Assembly (NCBI RefSeq): GCF_900109345.1
Contig: NZ_FNZN01000004.1
Location: 476,482 to 540,481, forward strand
DNA from: Maribacter orientalis
GTDB taxonomy: Bacteria > Bacteroidota > Bacteroidia > Flavobacteriales > Flavobacteriaceae
Direction: 5' to 3'
DNA: 64,000 bases
A model generated the notes under the pieces. It searched no databases. It saw nothing but the letters and a program-made list of their open reading frames with translations, and was not told the origin of the DNA. A program made the position numbers and the translations under genes. Positions 27,474 through 37,335 of the stretch are shown here, one piece after another (position 1 is the stretch's first letter; every line of letters begins with the position of its first letter).

Positions 27474-28814
27474 ATGCGAAATCAATTAGTACTACTATTA
27501 ACGCTACTTAGTTTTAGCTTTAGCTACTCACAAGAACAAACCTATAGTTTCACACTAGAAGAAGCTATACAATTTGCGTTAGAAAACAACTATGCAGCAA
27601 TTAACGCGGATAGGGACATAATTGACGCTCAAAAACAAAAATGGGAAACCATTGCTAGCGGTCTACCACAAATAAATGGAGATATTAGTTATCAAAATCA
27701 ATTAAAGCAACCGGTAAGTGTTATTCCTGCAGAAATATTTGGAGGCGAACCAGGCACTTTCGCTGAAGTAGTTTTTGGCCAACCACAAACCGCAACTGCA
27801 ACCGCTACATTACGTCAACAAATTTTTGATGGCTCATATATTGTTGGCGTACAAGCAACGAAAGCATTTTTAAGTTATAGCGCAAATAATAAAGAAAAAA
27901 CAACCTTAGAAGTTAGAAAACAAGTTGTAGAAGCTTACGGAAATGTATTACTAGCCAAAGAAAGTGTTCAAATTCTTGAGAAAAATAAAGTTACTCTTGA
28001 GAAAAACCTTTACGAAACTTCAAAACTTTACGAAAACGGGCTCGGAGAACAAGAGAGTGTAGATCAACTTCAGATTACACTTTCATCCATCGAAAACCAA
28101 TTACGGAACGCAATAAGATTACAAGAAATCACCCTTCAAATGTTAAACCTTAGTATGGGCCTAGATTTAACAGCCCCTACAAAACTTAAAGAAAACCTTG
28201 AAGACTTAACGGTTGCAAAAATTGATTTGGGAATTCTTAATTACGACTTTAATCTAAACGAAAATGTTGATTTTAAACTTGCGGAGAATCTTAACCAACA
28301 GCGGTATTATGAATGGAAATTAGCCAAAAGCCGTGCGTTACCTACATTGAATGCTTTTGTTAATTATGGAAGCAGTGCTTTTTCAGACAATTTTAGTTTT
28401 TTGAATGGAGAACAGCAATGGTTTGATTCATCGGTAATGGGTTTTGACCTAAGTATTCCTATTTTCAGTTCACTTAAAAGAAGTGCCAGTACACAACGTG
28501 CTAAAATTGCCTTAGAAAAAGCTAAGACTCAATTAACAGAAGCAGAACAGCAAATTAGATTGCAGTTAGAGAATGCAAAAAATAATTACACCCTTGCTAT
28601 TGCAAATTACGACACTGCAAAACAAAATCTCACCCTTTCTGAACGTATCGAAAATAAAAATCAGATAAAATATAAAGAAGGTCTTGCAACAAGTTTTGAA
28701 CTGAGACAAGCTCAAATACAACTATACACAACTCAGCAAGAATTCCTACAATCCATGGTAGAAGTGATTAATAAAAAAACCGAACTGGAAATCATATTAA
28801 ATACAAAAGCCTAA
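27474..28814 (+). CDS. TolC-family outer membrane efflux protein
   Basis: This is a 446-residue OEP/TolC protein. The signal peptide ends near FSYSQ. Two repeats of long alpha-helical coiled segments and short beta segments follow, starting with FTLEEAIQFALENNYAAINADRD, typical of the first TolC helix. The late helices (AKIALEKAKTQLTEAEQQIRLQLENAKNNY, then YKEGLATSFELRQAQIQL) are the second repeat. It forms the outer-membrane exit duct of the RND pump encoded by the next two genes. Confidence 0.92.
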   Translation: MRNQLVLLLTLLSFSFSYSQEQTYSFTLEEAIQFALENNYAAINADRDIIDAQKQKWETIASGLPQINGDISYQNQLKQPVSVIPAEIFGGEPGTFAEVVFGQPQTATATATLRQQIFDGSYIVGVQATKAFLSYSANNKEKTTLEVRKQVVEAYGNVLLAKESVQILEKNKVTLEKNLYETSKLYENGLGEQESVDQLQITLSSIENQLRNAIRLQEITLQMLNLSMGLDLTAPTKLKENLEDLTVAKIDLGILNYDFNLNENVDFKLAENLNQQRYYEWKLAKSRALPTLNAFVNYGSSAFSDNFSFLNGEQQWFDSSVMGFDLSIPIFSSLKRSASTQRAKIALEKAKTQLTEAEQQIRLQLENAKNNYTLAIANYDTAKQNLTLSERIENKNQIKYKEGLATSFELRQAQIQLYTTQQEFLQSMVEVINKKTELEIILNTKA

Positions 28815-28839
28815 ATAATCAATCATTAAAAATATAATC

Positions 28840-30006
28840 ATGAAGAAAGTAATAGTTTTATTAATTGTAACCATCAGCCTGTTTTCTTGTGGCAGTGGAG
28901 ACCAGTCGGTAAGTGAAATTATTGAAAACCGTAATCTAGAAGAAATACGAGCTAAGAAGACGGAGATTACTCTTCAACAAAATCAAATTGAAGCACAGCT
29001 TAAATCATTAGATTCGGCCATTGCAATTTTAGGTAATGAAGAAAAGTTTCCACTTGTTAATACATTGACTGCTAAGAAAGAAGTTTTTAATCACTATCTA
29101 GAATTACAAGGTGATGTCAGCACAAAACAAAATGTATTGATCTACCCAGAAATGGCAGGTACGCTTCAAAAAGTATATGTAAAAGAAGGCGATAGAGTAT
29201 CTAAAGGACAATTATTGGCTACCATAGATGATGGGGGCATGTCTAGTCAACTTAGTCAATTAAAATCTCAAGCTACACTTGCGAAAACGACTTTCGAACG
29301 CCAAGAACGTTTATGGAAACAAAACATAGGTTCAGAAATTCAATATTTACAAGCAAAAACTAACTACGAATCATCAGAAAATATGGTTTCCCAGGCGCAG
29401 AGTCAATTAGGAAAATCTAGTATAAGAGCTCCTTTTTCAGGTATCATAGATAATGTTATAAAAGATCAAGGCACCGTAGTCGCACCAGGTCAAGGTTCTG
29501 AAGTGTTTCGTCTTGTAAACCTATCTGATATGTTTATTGAAGTAGAAGTACCAGAAACATATTTAGGTAGTGTTGTAAAAGGAAAAGAAGCATTAGTATA
29601 TTTTCCTGTATTAGGTGATAGTATTACCACAAAGATTAGAGAAACAGGAAATTTTATAAATCCATCGAACAGATCTTTTGAAGTTGAAATTCCAGTTCCA
29701 AATAAGGAAGGTAAGATTAAGCCTAATCTTACTGCCAAGGTTAATATCAATGATTATACCAGTGAAAACGCCATCTTAATACCGACAAGCATTATATCTG
29801 AAAATGCTGAAGGTGAACAATACGTCTTCGTAGCAGAGGAACCGAATTCAGAAAATGAAGCAATTGTAAAAAGAATCATCATTACCACTGGAAAAACTCA
29901 AGGAGCGAAAATAGAAGTACTATCTGGCCTAGAAGATGGAAATCTTATTATTAAAGAAGGTGCACGAAGTGTAAAAGATGGTCAAAAAGTAAAAATAAAA
30001 AAATAG
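28840..30006 (+). CDS. RND efflux periplasmic adaptor lipoprotein (HlyD/MFP family)
   Basis: This is a 388-residue lipoprotein with signal MKKVIVLLIVTISLFSC and C17. An N-terminal coiled segment (about 25-65) is followed by a biotinyl-lipoyl-like half domain (GTLQKVYVKEGDRVSKGQLLATID), an alpha hairpin, the second lipoyl half (SSIRAPFSGIIDNVIKDQGTVVAPGQ) and beta-barrel domains. It links the inner-membrane RND pump to TolC. The extra coil ahead of the lipoyl domain is longer than in AcrA. It lies between its two partner genes. Confidence 0.92.
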   Translation: MKKVIVLLIVTISLFSCGSGDQSVSEIIENRNLEEIRAKKTEITLQQNQIEAQLKSLDSAIAILGNEEKFPLVNTLTAKKEVFNHYLELQGDVSTKQNVLIYPEMAGTLQKVYVKEGDRVSKGQLLATIDDGGMSSQLSQLKSQATLAKTTFERQERLWKQNIGSEIQYLQAKTNYESSENMVSQAQSQLGKSSIRAPFSGIIDNVIKDQGTVVAPGQGSEVFRLVNLSDMFIEVEVPETYLGSVVKGKEALVYFPVLGDSITTKIRETGNFINPSNRSFEVEIPVPNKEGKIKPNLTAKVNINDYTSENAILIPTSIISENAEGEQYVFVAEEPNSENEAIVKRIIITTGKTQGAKIEVLSGLEDGNLIIKEGARSVKDGQKVKIKK

Positions 30007-30012
30007 AAATCG

Positions 30013-33000
30013 ATGAGCAAAGTACAAAAAAACGCTGATAAAGAATTCAGTTTATCGTCTTGGGCCATTGATAATCCGTCGGTTATTTATGTAATGATCG
30101 GCATATTTTTATGGTTAGGCTTCAATGCCTATATGGCCATGCCTAGAGAAGATTTTCCAGAAATTGTAGAGACTAAAATTTACATAAGTACCCCTTACCC
30201 TGGTAACACAGCTGAGGACATAGAAAAACTAATTACCGACCCATTAGAAGATAGGTTAAAGAACATTAGTAATGTGGTCGAAGTTACATCTACTTCGCAA
30301 GAAGATTACGCTGTTTTAACGGTAGAATTCGATGAGGAAATTACCGTTGAGCAAGCTAAGCAAAAAGTAAAGGATGAGGTCGATAGTGAAAAGGCAAGTG
30401 AAGACTGGCCTACCTTTAATGGTGCCAAAGTTGAGCCCAATGTTTTTGACTTAAACTTTTCTGAAGAAGTTCCTATAATGAACATCAACTTTACTGGTGA
30501 TTATCCTGTAGAAAAGTTGAAAGAATATGCAGAATATTTACAAGACGAAATTGAAGATCTTCCTGAAATTAAAAAAGCAGATATTCGTGGGGCTCAAGAT
30601 AAAGAAGTAGAAGTTGCTGTTGATATCTATAAAATGATGGCTGCTAAAATCAGCTTTCAAGATGTTATTAGCGCCATAAGTAATGGTAACATGACTATGT
30701 CTGCGGGTAATCTTAAAACCGTTGGGCAAAGACGTACTATTCGTATTATTGGAGAAGTAGAAAATCCGAATGAACTTAAAAACTTTGTAGTTAAATCTGA
30801 AAACGGGGCGGTTTATTTAAAAGACATTGCCAATATTAACTTTAAGGCAAAAGATAAAACTACGTATGCCCGTGAATTCGGTGATAACGTAGTTATGCTC
30901 GATGTTAAGAAAAGAGCAGGTAGAAATTCTATTTCCGCAGCCGATAAAATAAAGGAAATTGTAAAAAATGAGAAAGCAACTTACTTTCCACCAGACCTTA
31001 ATATTTCTATAGCAAACGATTCCTCTACCCGTACATTAAATCAAGTAGATGACTTGGTGAACAACATTATTTTTGGGATTATTCTTGTTGTTACGGTATT
31101 AATGTTCTTCTTAGGGTTTAGAAATGCACTCTTCGTTGGATTCGCAATACCTATGTCGATGTTCATGTCGTTTGTAATACTCTCATGGCTTGGATATACC
31201 CTTAATACAATGATTCTCTTCGGAATGATTATGGGTCTAGGTATGTTGGTGGATAACGGTATTGTGGTAGTTGAGAATGTATATCGTCTTATGGACGAAG
31301 GTATGTCTCGTATCGATGCTGCTAAAAAAGGTATTGGTGAAATTGCCTACCCAATTATTATTTCTACCGCTACAACCGTAGCAGCATTTGTTCCGTTAGG
31401 TTTATGGCCTGGAATATTTGGTCAATTTATGATCTATTTTCCTATCACACTTTCAGTTGTTTTAGGTTCATCATTGTTTGTGGCAATTTTCATGAACTCG
31501 ATGCTTGTCTCTAAATTTATGAGCACCGATGAAAAAGAACTTACCCTAAAACAGCTCATAAGAATGAGTCTTGTTTTAGGCGTTTTAGGTATATTAATAC
31601 TAATCTTTGGTGGCGCAATGCGCGGTTTAGGTTCTGTTTTAATATTAACAGGAATCATGTTCTGGGCCTACAAGTATATAATAAAGGGCACTGCTATCAA
31701 ATTCCAGAAAAAAACGATGTCCCGTTTTGAAAATTGGTATGAACGCCGTTTAAAACATGCACTAAATGGTCGTAATGTTTATTGGTATTTCACTGTTACA
31801 TTTTTAATGCTGATTGGTGTATTTATGCTGTTCGGTATGTCTGTAGGTAGTGGCCGTACCAAAATCGAATTCTTCCCAGATAATAAACCGAATGAAATAT
31901 ATGTCTATGTAGAATACCCTGAAGGTACATCTATTGAGAAAACCAACGAAATCACCCTAGAGGTTGAAAAGCAGGTTTATGCGATAATGGATGATGAGAA
32001 ATACAAAAAGAATGGCGAAAACTTTATGATGGCATCTGCTGTTTCTGTTGTAGGTGAAGGGGCAGGTAACCCACTTACTGATGGTGGTTCTTCTGCAGAA
32101 ATGCCGCACAAAGGAAAAGTTACCGTAAACTTTAGTGAATATAAATATCGTGAAGGATTAAATACCGAAGACATTCGTGGTCGTGTTCAAGCAGCCCTGC
32201 AAGGTATTTACCCTGGTGTAGCTATTTCAGTTGAAAAAGATGCTAATGGACCACCTGCCGGTTTTCCGATTAATATTGAACTAGAGGGTAGCGATTATGA
32301 TGAACTTATAAATACTGCAGAAGACATTAAAAATTTCATCAATACCAAAAATATTGCAGGTATTGAAGAGTTGAAAATTGATGTAAACAAAGGCAAACCT
32401 TCTATGCAAGTGATTGTAGATCGCGAAAAAGCAGGTGAATTGGGTGTTGCAGTAGGCCAAGTTGGTAATCAGTTAAGACGTTCTATTTTCGGAGAAAAAG
32501 CAGGTGTTTACAAGGAAGACGGTGATGATTATGATATTAACATACGATTCAACGAAGATTTACGGTACAATAAAAGTGCTCTATTCAATCAGAATATCAT
32601 TTTTAGAGATCCTGCTAATGGTCAAATTAAAGAAATTCCGATTTCTGCCGTAGCGACTGAAAAGAACACATCAGGATTCAGTGCTATTAAACACCGAGAC
32701 GGTAAGAGAGTCGTTACTATTTATTCCGGATTAAAACCTGGCTTTACAGATGCGGGTGCTATTGTTGCTGAGATTCAAAGAGAAATGCAAAGTTTTAACG
32801 GCACTCCGGCTACTGTAAAAATTGATTATACAGGTCAGTTAGAGGAACAGGCAAAACAACAAGCATTCTTGGTAGGTGCCTTTTTCTCAGGCTTAGGTTT
32901 AATTATGCTTATTCTAATTTTCCAATTTAGTGGTATTTCAAAACCATTGATTATAATGATTGCCATTTTCTTAAGCTTTATTGGAGTATTTGGCGGGTTA

Positions 33001-33507
33001 ATGATAACAGGTTGGTCTTTCGTAATTATGATGACCATGATGGGTATAATCTCTTTGGCAGGGATTGTGGTAAACAACGGGGTGGTACTCCTAGATTACA
33101 CCCAGATTTTGGTCGACCGTAAAAAGGTAAGATTAGGAATGGAAGACAGTGATCTTTTAACCATTGAAGATGCGACCGATTCTATGATTGTAGGTGGTAA
33201 AGCTAGACTAAGACCGGTAATTTTGACAGCGATTACAACTGTACTTGGGTTAATACCTTTAGCTATTGGTCTTAACATTGATTTCTTTTCACTTTTCTCA
33301 GAGTTCAACCCTAAGATTTATATCGGTGGCGATAACGTTGTTTTCTGGGGACCTTTAGCTTGGACGGTAATCTTCGGATTAATAGTAGCCACATTCCTTA
33401 CCCTTATTATCGTACCGGTACTCTTTAACATTGTGTACCGTATAAAAATAAAACTTAGAGGTATGGGTAATAATAATGAGAAGAAAAAATTAGGCAGCGT
33501 TGCATAA
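30013..33507 (+). CDS. RND-family efflux permease (HAE1/AcrB-like)
   Basis: This is a 1164-residue inner-membrane proton-driven pump. Helix 1 is followed by MAMPREDFPEIVETKIYISTPYPGNTAEDIEKLI, a porter loop, and a TM4 motif GLGMLVDNGIVVVENVYR, where the second of the two proton-relay aspartates of AcrB (VDD) is Asn. A second half carries VNNGVVLLDY. Between TM6 and TM7 there is an insertion with two extra hydrophobic stretches (about 520-560), which helps explain a length above the ~1040 usual for AcrB. It forms a tripartite pump with the adaptor and TolC upstream. The substrate is unknown. Confidence 0.93.
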   Translation: MSKVQKNADKEFSLSSWAIDNPSVIYVMIGIFLWLGFNAYMAMPREDFPEIVETKIYISTPYPGNTAEDIEKLITDPLEDRLKNISNVVEVTSTSQEDYAVLTVEFDEEITVEQAKQKVKDEVDSEKASEDWPTFNGAKVEPNVFDLNFSEEVPIMNINFTGDYPVEKLKEYAEYLQDEIEDLPEIKKADIRGAQDKEVEVAVDIYKMMAAKISFQDVISAISNGNMTMSAGNLKTVGQRRTIRIIGEVENPNELKNFVVKSENGAVYLKDIANINFKAKDKTTYAREFGDNVVMLDVKKRAGRNSISAADKIKEIVKNEKATYFPPDLNISIANDSSTRTLNQVDDLVNNIIFGIILVVTVLMFFLGFRNALFVGFAIPMSMFMSFVILSWLGYTLNTMILFGMIMGLGMLVDNGIVVVENVYRLMDEGMSRIDAAKKGIGEIAYPIIISTATTVAAFVPLGLWPGIFGQFMIYFPITLSVVLGSSLFVAIFMNSMLVSKFMSTDEKELTLKQLIRMSLVLGVLGILILIFGGAMRGLGSVLILTGIMFWAYKYIIKGTAIKFQKKTMSRFENWYERRLKHALNGRNVYWYFTVTFLMLIGVFMLFGMSVGSGRTKIEFFPDNKPNEIYVYVEYPEGTSIEKTNEITLEVEKQVYAIMDDEKYKKNGENFMMASAVSVVGEGAGNPLTDGGSSAEMPHKGKVTVNFSEYKYREGLNTEDIRGRVQAALQGIYPGVAISVEKDANGPPAGFPINIELEGSDYDELINTAEDIKNFINTKNIAGIEELKIDVNKGKPSMQVIVDREKAGELGVAVGQVGNQLRRSIFGEKAGVYKEDGDDYDINIRFNEDLRYNKSALFNQNIIFRDPANGQIKEIPISAVATEKNTSGFSAIKHRDGKRVVTIYSGLKPGFTDAGAIVAEIQREMQSFNGTPATVKIDYTGQLEEQAKQQAFLVGAFFSGLGLIMLILIFQFSGISKPLIIMIAIFLSFIGVFGGLMITGWSFVIMMTMMGIISLAGIVVNNGVVLLDYTQILVDRKKVRLGMEDSDLLTIEDATDSMIVGGKARLRPVILTAITTVLGLIPLAIGLNIDFFSLFSEFNPKIYIGGDNVVFWGPLAWTVIFGLIVATFLTLIIVPVLFNIVYRIKIKLRGMGNNNEKKKLGSVA

Positions 33508-33528
33508 TTAAAAGAATCTCTGAAACAA

Positions 33529-33560
33529 AAAAGCCCCGTATCAAATGATACGGGGCTTTT
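33529..33560. terminator. Bidirectional intrinsic terminator
   Basis: AAAAGCCCCGTATCA (33529-33543) pairs with TGATACGGGGCTTTT (33546-33560), a 15-bp stem with A- and T-runs on either side. It ends the efflux operon on the plus strand and the MORN-like gene on the minus strand. Confidence 0.85.
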
Positions 33561-33576
33561 ATATATGTAGTTGCTG

Positions 33577-33924
33577 TTAATTATTTACAGCAACAGGCTC
33601 TTTAGTTTTAGCGTTGGTAACACTAGCGATTCTGTTATTATCAAAATTAACTTCTTTTTTAACATCACCTTCCCAAAATAACCATTTCCCAGATTTAACT
33701 CCGTTCTCATAATTACCTACGGCAATTTTATCACCTTTTTCATTGAACATTTTCCACTCACCTTCTAACCTTTCGTTTAAAAAGTAACCTTGTTGAGACA
33801 CTTCTCCATTTGCATGAAAATATGTCGCCTTTACCATATCACCTTCTTTCTCAAAGGTTGGTTCTACTTGAGCAAAAGCTCCAAAGGACAATGCCATAAA
33901 AGCTATTATTAGTATTTTTTTCAT
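33577..33924 (-). CDS. Secreted YwqK/MORN-repeat-like protein
   Basis: This is a 115-residue protein with signal peptide MKKILIIAFMALSFGAFAQ. Degenerate MORN-type repeats follow: YFHANGEVSQQGYFLNERLEGEWKMFNEKG, then GNYENGVKSGKWLFWEGD. Databases often label these 'YwqK family antitoxin', but nothing here suggests a toxin partner. The family's function in Flavobacteriia is unknown. It has its own promoter and shares a terminator with the efflux operon. Confidence 0.75.
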   Translation of the reverse strand: MKKILIIAFMALSFGAFAQVEPTFEKEGDMVKATYFHANGEVSQQGYFLNERLEGEWKMFNEKGDKIAVGNYENGVKSGKWLFWEGDVKKEVNFDNNRIASVTNAKTKEPVAVNN

Positions 33925-33969
33925 GATATATATTTTTTTTGATTAATTTATCGCTTAACAGTAACGTTA

Positions 33970-33999
33970 CAAAGATACATTTATTTCTAAATAAATCAA
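33970..33999 (-). promoter_or_regulatory. Promoter of the MORN-like gene
   Basis: The minus strand shows TTG (33997-33999), 19 bases, then TATCTTTG (33970-33977), a near-ideal Bacteroidota -33/-7 pair. A 10-bp palindrome GTAACGTTAC (33961-33970) overlaps the probable transcription start. Confidence 0.6.
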
Positions 34000-34152
34000 C
34001 ATTTAAGTAACTATTAATTTACATTAACTTTACATTAGATACGTAATTAATTGTTTTATAGGTTTTTACATAAAATTAGAATATTACTTCATCAATAAAA
34101 TCTTGAATGTAAAACCTGCATCTTAAATAGAACGTTAATGAAATAGACTTCT

Positions 34153-34160
34153 TAAATTTG
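34153..34160 (+). promoter_or_regulatory. -7 promoter element of aspS
   Basis: TAAATTTG is an exact TAnnTTTG match 22 bases before the aspS ATG. The region 33925-34182 otherwise holds only AT-rich spacer. Confidence 0.5.
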
Positions 34161-34182
34161 CCCTTTCATTAAAGCAAGCACT

Positions 34183-35937
34183 ATGTATAGAAGCCATTCC
34201 TGCGGGGAGTTAAGAGAATCACATATTGGCCAAACCGTTACCCTTTCTGGTTGGGTAGCCAAGACTAGAGATAAAGGTTTTGTAGTTTGGGTAGATTTAC
34301 GAGATCGATACGGTATTACACAACTTGTTTTAGATGAGGACCGAACTTCAGCCACTTTATTAGAGCAAGCTAGAAATTTAGGTCGTGAATTCGTGATTCA
34401 AATAAAAGGAGAGGTTATAGAAAGAGCTTCAAAAAACGCTAATATTTCTACTGGGAACATAGAGGTTTTAGTTTCTGAACTTACCATCTTAAACGAATCT
34501 AAAACTCCTCCATTTACCATAGAAAATGAAACTGACGGCGGTGAAGACCTTCGTATGAAATATCGATATTTAGATATCCGAAGAAATCCAGTAAAGAACA
34601 ACCTTATCTTTAGAAGTAAGGTAACTATGGAAGTTCGTAAATTTTTATCAGGCCAAGGCTTTATAGAAGTTGAAACTCCGTACCTCATCAAATCTACACC
34701 AGAAGGTGCACGAGATTTCGTAGTACCTAGTCGCATGAACGAAGGTCAATTTTATGCCCTACCTCAATCGCCACAAACCTTCAAGCAATTGTTGATGGTT
34801 GGTGGTATGGACAAATACTTTCAAATTGTAAAATGCTTTAGAGATGAAGATTTACGTGCCGATAGACAACCAGAATTTACACAGATAGATTGTGAAATGG
34901 CCTTCGTAGAGCAAGAAGATATCCTAAACGTATTTGAAGATTTGACCAAATACCTTTTAAAAGAAGTAAATGGTGTAGAAATCGATTCATTCCCACGGAT
35001 GACTTACGATGATGCCATGGCCAAATACGGAAACGATAAGCCCGATATTCGCTTTGGCATGGAATTCGGAGAACTGAATACCATAGCTCAACATAAAGAA
35101 TTTTCGGTTTTCAATGACGCTGAATTAGTAGTTGGTATTGCTGTACCAAGTGCTGCTGAATATACTAGAAAAGAATTGGATGCATTGGTAGATTGGGTAA
35201 AACGCCCACAAGTTGGCGCTAAAGGCATGGTCTATGTAAAATGTAATGCTGATGGAAGTTTCAAATCTACCGTTGACAAGTTCTACGACCAAGAAGATTT
35301 AGCCAAATGGGCAGAAGTAACTGGTGCTCAACCAGGTGACCTTATTTGCGTGCTATCAGGCGATGCCAATAAAACAAGAACGCAATTAAGTGCGCTTAGA
35401 ATGGAGTTGGCTACGAGACTTGGTCTTAGAAAATCAAATGAATTTGCACCATTATGGGTAGTTGATTTCCCATTATTGGAACTTGATGAAGAAACAGGGC
35501 ATTACCATGCTATGCACCATCCATTCACCTCGCCTAAACCAGGTCAATTAGAATTGTTAGATTCAGATCCAGGTGCGGTTCGTGCAAATGCGTACGACCT
35601 TGTTTTAAACGGTAATGAAATTGGTGGTGGCTCTATTCGTATTCATGATAAAGATACACAAGCAACCATGTTCAAGCATTTAGGCTTTACACCTGAAGAA
35701 GCAAAAGCACAATTCGGATTTTTAATGGATGCTTTCCAATATGGAGCTCCACCACATGGCGGACTTGCGTTTGGTTTAGATAGACTAGTTGCCATTTTAG
35801 GCGGACAAGAAACGATTAGAGATTTCATCGCCTTCCCTAAAAATAATAGTGGAAGAGATGTCATGATAGATGCACCAGCTGCTATTGATGCTGCACAGTT
35901 GAAGGAATTAAATTTGAAGTTGGATATTCAAGATTAG
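34183..35937 (+). CDS. aspS: Aspartyl-tRNA synthetase
   Basis: This class II aminoacyl-tRNA synthetase of 584 residues is the normal length for bacterial AspRS. The N-terminal OB anticodon-binding domain ([26 protein letters not shown]) is followed by the catalytic core with motif 2 ([18 protein letters not shown], about 215-232). The bacterial GAD insertion comes next (about 285-410), and motif 3 GLDRL at 531-535 closes the active site. It charges tRNA-Asp. Whether it also charges tRNA-Asn depends on the rest of the genome. Confidence 0.97.
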   Translation: MYRSHSCGELRESHIGQTVTLSGWVAKTRDKGFVVWVDLRDRYGITQLVLDEDRTSATLLEQARNLGREFVIQIKGEVIERASKNANISTGNIEVLVSELTILNESKTPPFTIENETDGGEDLRMKYRYLDIRRNPVKNNLIFRSKVTMEVRKFLSGQGFIEVETPYLIKSTPEGARDFVVPSRMNEGQFYALPQSPQTFKQLLMVGGMDKYFQIVKCFRDEDLRADRQPEFTQIDCEMAFVEQEDILNVFEDLTKYLLKEVNGVEIDSFPRMTYDDAMAKYGNDKPDIRFGMEFGELNTIAQHKEFSVFNDAELVVGIAVPSAAEYTRKELDALVDWVKRPQVGAKGMVYVKCNADGSFKSTVDKFYDQEDLAKWAEVTGAQPGDLICVLSGDANKTRTQLSALRMELATRLGLRKSNEFAPLWVVDFPLLELDEETGHYHAMHHPFTSPKPGQLELLDSDPGAVRANAYDLVLNGNEIGGGSIRIHDKDTQATMFKHLGFTPEEAKAQFGFLMDAFQYGAPPHGGLAFGLDRLVAILGGQETIRDFIAFPKNNSGRDVMIDAPAAIDAAQLKELNLKLDIQD

Positions 35938-35960
35938 TTATCATTAATAAAATCATAATT

Positions 35961-35987
35961 AAAAATCCTGCATAATGCAGGGTTTTT
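35961..35987 (+). terminator. Intrinsic terminator after aspS
   Basis: AAAAATCCTGCA (35961-35972) pairs with TGCAGGGTTTTT (35976-35987), with one G-T pair and a 3-base loop, followed by an AT-rich tract. Confidence 0.75.
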
Positions 35988-36062
35988 AATTATAATATAG
36001 ACTAAATAAAAATGTAGAAATGAGGAATTATCCTTAATTATATCACTGCGAAGGATTACATT

Positions 36063-36524
36063 TTAATATTTATTTTCTTTTCTCAAAATCAATCTTTCTT
36101 GAAAATAATCATCTTTTACTTGGCTTTTAATTAGCTCTTCCAAGGTTGGCTTTTCATTTATTTTTTCGAGTATGAATCCTCCATCCTCCTCACCAATTCT
36201 TAATGTACTATCAGATAATATAGTCAAGGTTCCCATTTCTTGCAATTGGTTGGTCTTAAAATTTTCTAGAAATAGAGAATTATCCTTTATTCCAAACTTT
36301 TTCTTTGGCAGAATACCAATTTTATAATCATAATAATTAAAAGTTGTGTCGTCAATAAATATTTCAATATAACGGAAAGTTTGTTCTTTCTGCAGGGAGA
36401 AAGGACGCCAATTTCCTTTGATATCTTCCACATTAATTTCTTGAGAATTACAGTTGCCAAATATCATCATAAATATTAGGCTCATTAATTGAGTTTTTTT
36501 TTGCTTAGACTTTCCTTTCTTCAA
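36063..36524 (-). CDS. Small lipocalin-like secreted protein/lipoprotein, paralogue A
   Basis: This 153-residue protein has a basic N terminus, a hydrophobic segment (MSLIFMMIFGNC) and a cysteine that may be lipidated. The mature part starts with a KGNW motif and is mostly beta-strand by pattern. It aligns by eye with the divergent gene at 36753-37210: KGNW, EIFIDDTTFNYYDY vs EFFIDSNRICYYHEF, IKDNSLFLENF vs IKENRLYLKRK, KPTLEELI vs KPNLEDLI. The two are therefore paralogues in inverted orientation. No known family was recognised. The function is unknown. Confidence 0.65.
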   Translation of the reverse strand: MKKGKSKQKKTQLMSLIFMMIFGNCNSQEINVEDIKGNWRPFSLQKEQTFRYIEIFIDDTTFNYYDYKIGILPKKKFGIKDNSLFLENFKTNQLQEMGTLTILSDSTLRIGEEDGGFILEKINEKPTLEELIKSQVKDDYFQERLILRKENKY

Positions 36525-36574
36525 TTATGATTTTTTTCAAAATTATGTTGTATCGCAATTACTCCCGTGATTAT

Positions 36575-36671
36575 GTTTGTTATAATCTCCAACAACAACA
36601 AATTAGTGCTAGTACAATGATACAAAAAACCGTGAACTACTTACTCAATAGGCCACCAGTTATAAACAAAC
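36575..36671. other. Non-coding spacer bounded by an imperfect inverted repeat
   Basis: GTTTGTTATAA (36575-36585) and TTATAAACAAAC (36660-36671) are inverted copies apart from one extra base and enclose 74 bases with no ORF. The segment to about 36745 is richer in G and C than its flanks (for example AAAGCGTGGCGAGATATC). It lies between the two paralogous lipoprotein genes and may be a recombination or cassette boundary, but no integron att core was recognised. Confidence 0.25.
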
Positions 36672-36752
36672 GAAAGCGTGGCGAGATATCATAAAGAATT
36701 CTTACTTTTCAAACTGACGGCGACTTAAATGAGTTTAAAATAAAAATCACAA

Positions 36753-37210
36753 ATGGATAAAAAAATTACTACTTTTTAGTAACACTAATTTTTATTTCAT
36801 GTACAACTCAAAACTCAATAAAATCCAAAATTAAGGGTAACTGGTATTTAACTTCTGAAAGCCTTTCAGACCAATATGGTGAATTTTTTATAGACAGCAA
36901 CCGTATTTGCTATTATCATGAGTTTAAAGAACAATACGAATGCAACGGGTATGTAATAAAAGAAAATAGGCTTTATTTGAAAAGAAAAATAAAAAATGAT
37001 AGCTTGGATTATATGGGTTTGATATCAATCAAAAACAACCTTTTAGTCATTGACAATAATGAAGGTGGTGGTAAGTTTTCAAAACAACTTTTAAAACCAA
37101 ATCTTGAAGATTTAATAAATCATAAAATTGAATTTTCAGTTTTTTACGAAGGTTATATAAATAGAGCAGCCAATTGGGTAGAAAACAAATTTAAATCTCA
37201 AAGCTATTAA
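36753..37210 (+). pseudogene. Small lipocalin-like lipoprotein, paralogue B, frameshifted at A7
   Basis: From ATG 36753 the frame reads nine codons into a TAG. One extra A in the seven-A run at 36759-36765 would give MDKKNYYFLVTLIFISCTTQ, a good lipoprotein signal, and then an uninterrupted 148-codon frame from 36767 to 37210. The body matches the divergent gene at 36063-36524 (KGNW, strand pattern, KPNLEDLI). Either the gene is inactivated or phase-variable by slippage, or the run was mis-sequenced. The rest of the frame is clean, so any lesion is recent. Confidence 0.6.
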
Positions 37211-37214
37211 TACT

Positions 37215-37334
37215 CAAATTTTAATTGATTACATCGACGGCTATATCAATAATAGACCTTACGTAGAAACCTTGCTCCAAATTTATCTTGAAGATTTAGA
37301 AGAACTCAAAACCAGAATCATAGCTAGTAATTAA
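37215..37334 (+). pseudogene. Start-less coding-like tail
   Basis: In a different frame from the preceding gene, an open segment reads QILIDYIDGYINNRPYVETL and continues QIYLEDLEELKTRIIASN before TAA. Composition looks protein-coding and amphipathic-helical, but there is no start codon or ribosome site. The frame closes upstream at a TAG within the previous gene. It is probably the 3' remnant of a lost gene. I do not recognise the family. Confidence 0.3.
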
Positions 37335-37335
37335 A

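Noticed and set aside
33577..33924. Reading the MORN-like gene as an antitoxin
   Set aside because: It has a Sec signal and no adjacent toxin gene, so a toxin-antitoxin role is unsupported despite the common database name.
36575..36671. Integron attC site
   Set aside because: The inverted ends do not contain recognisable RYYYAAC/GTTRRRY core sites and no integrase gene is present.
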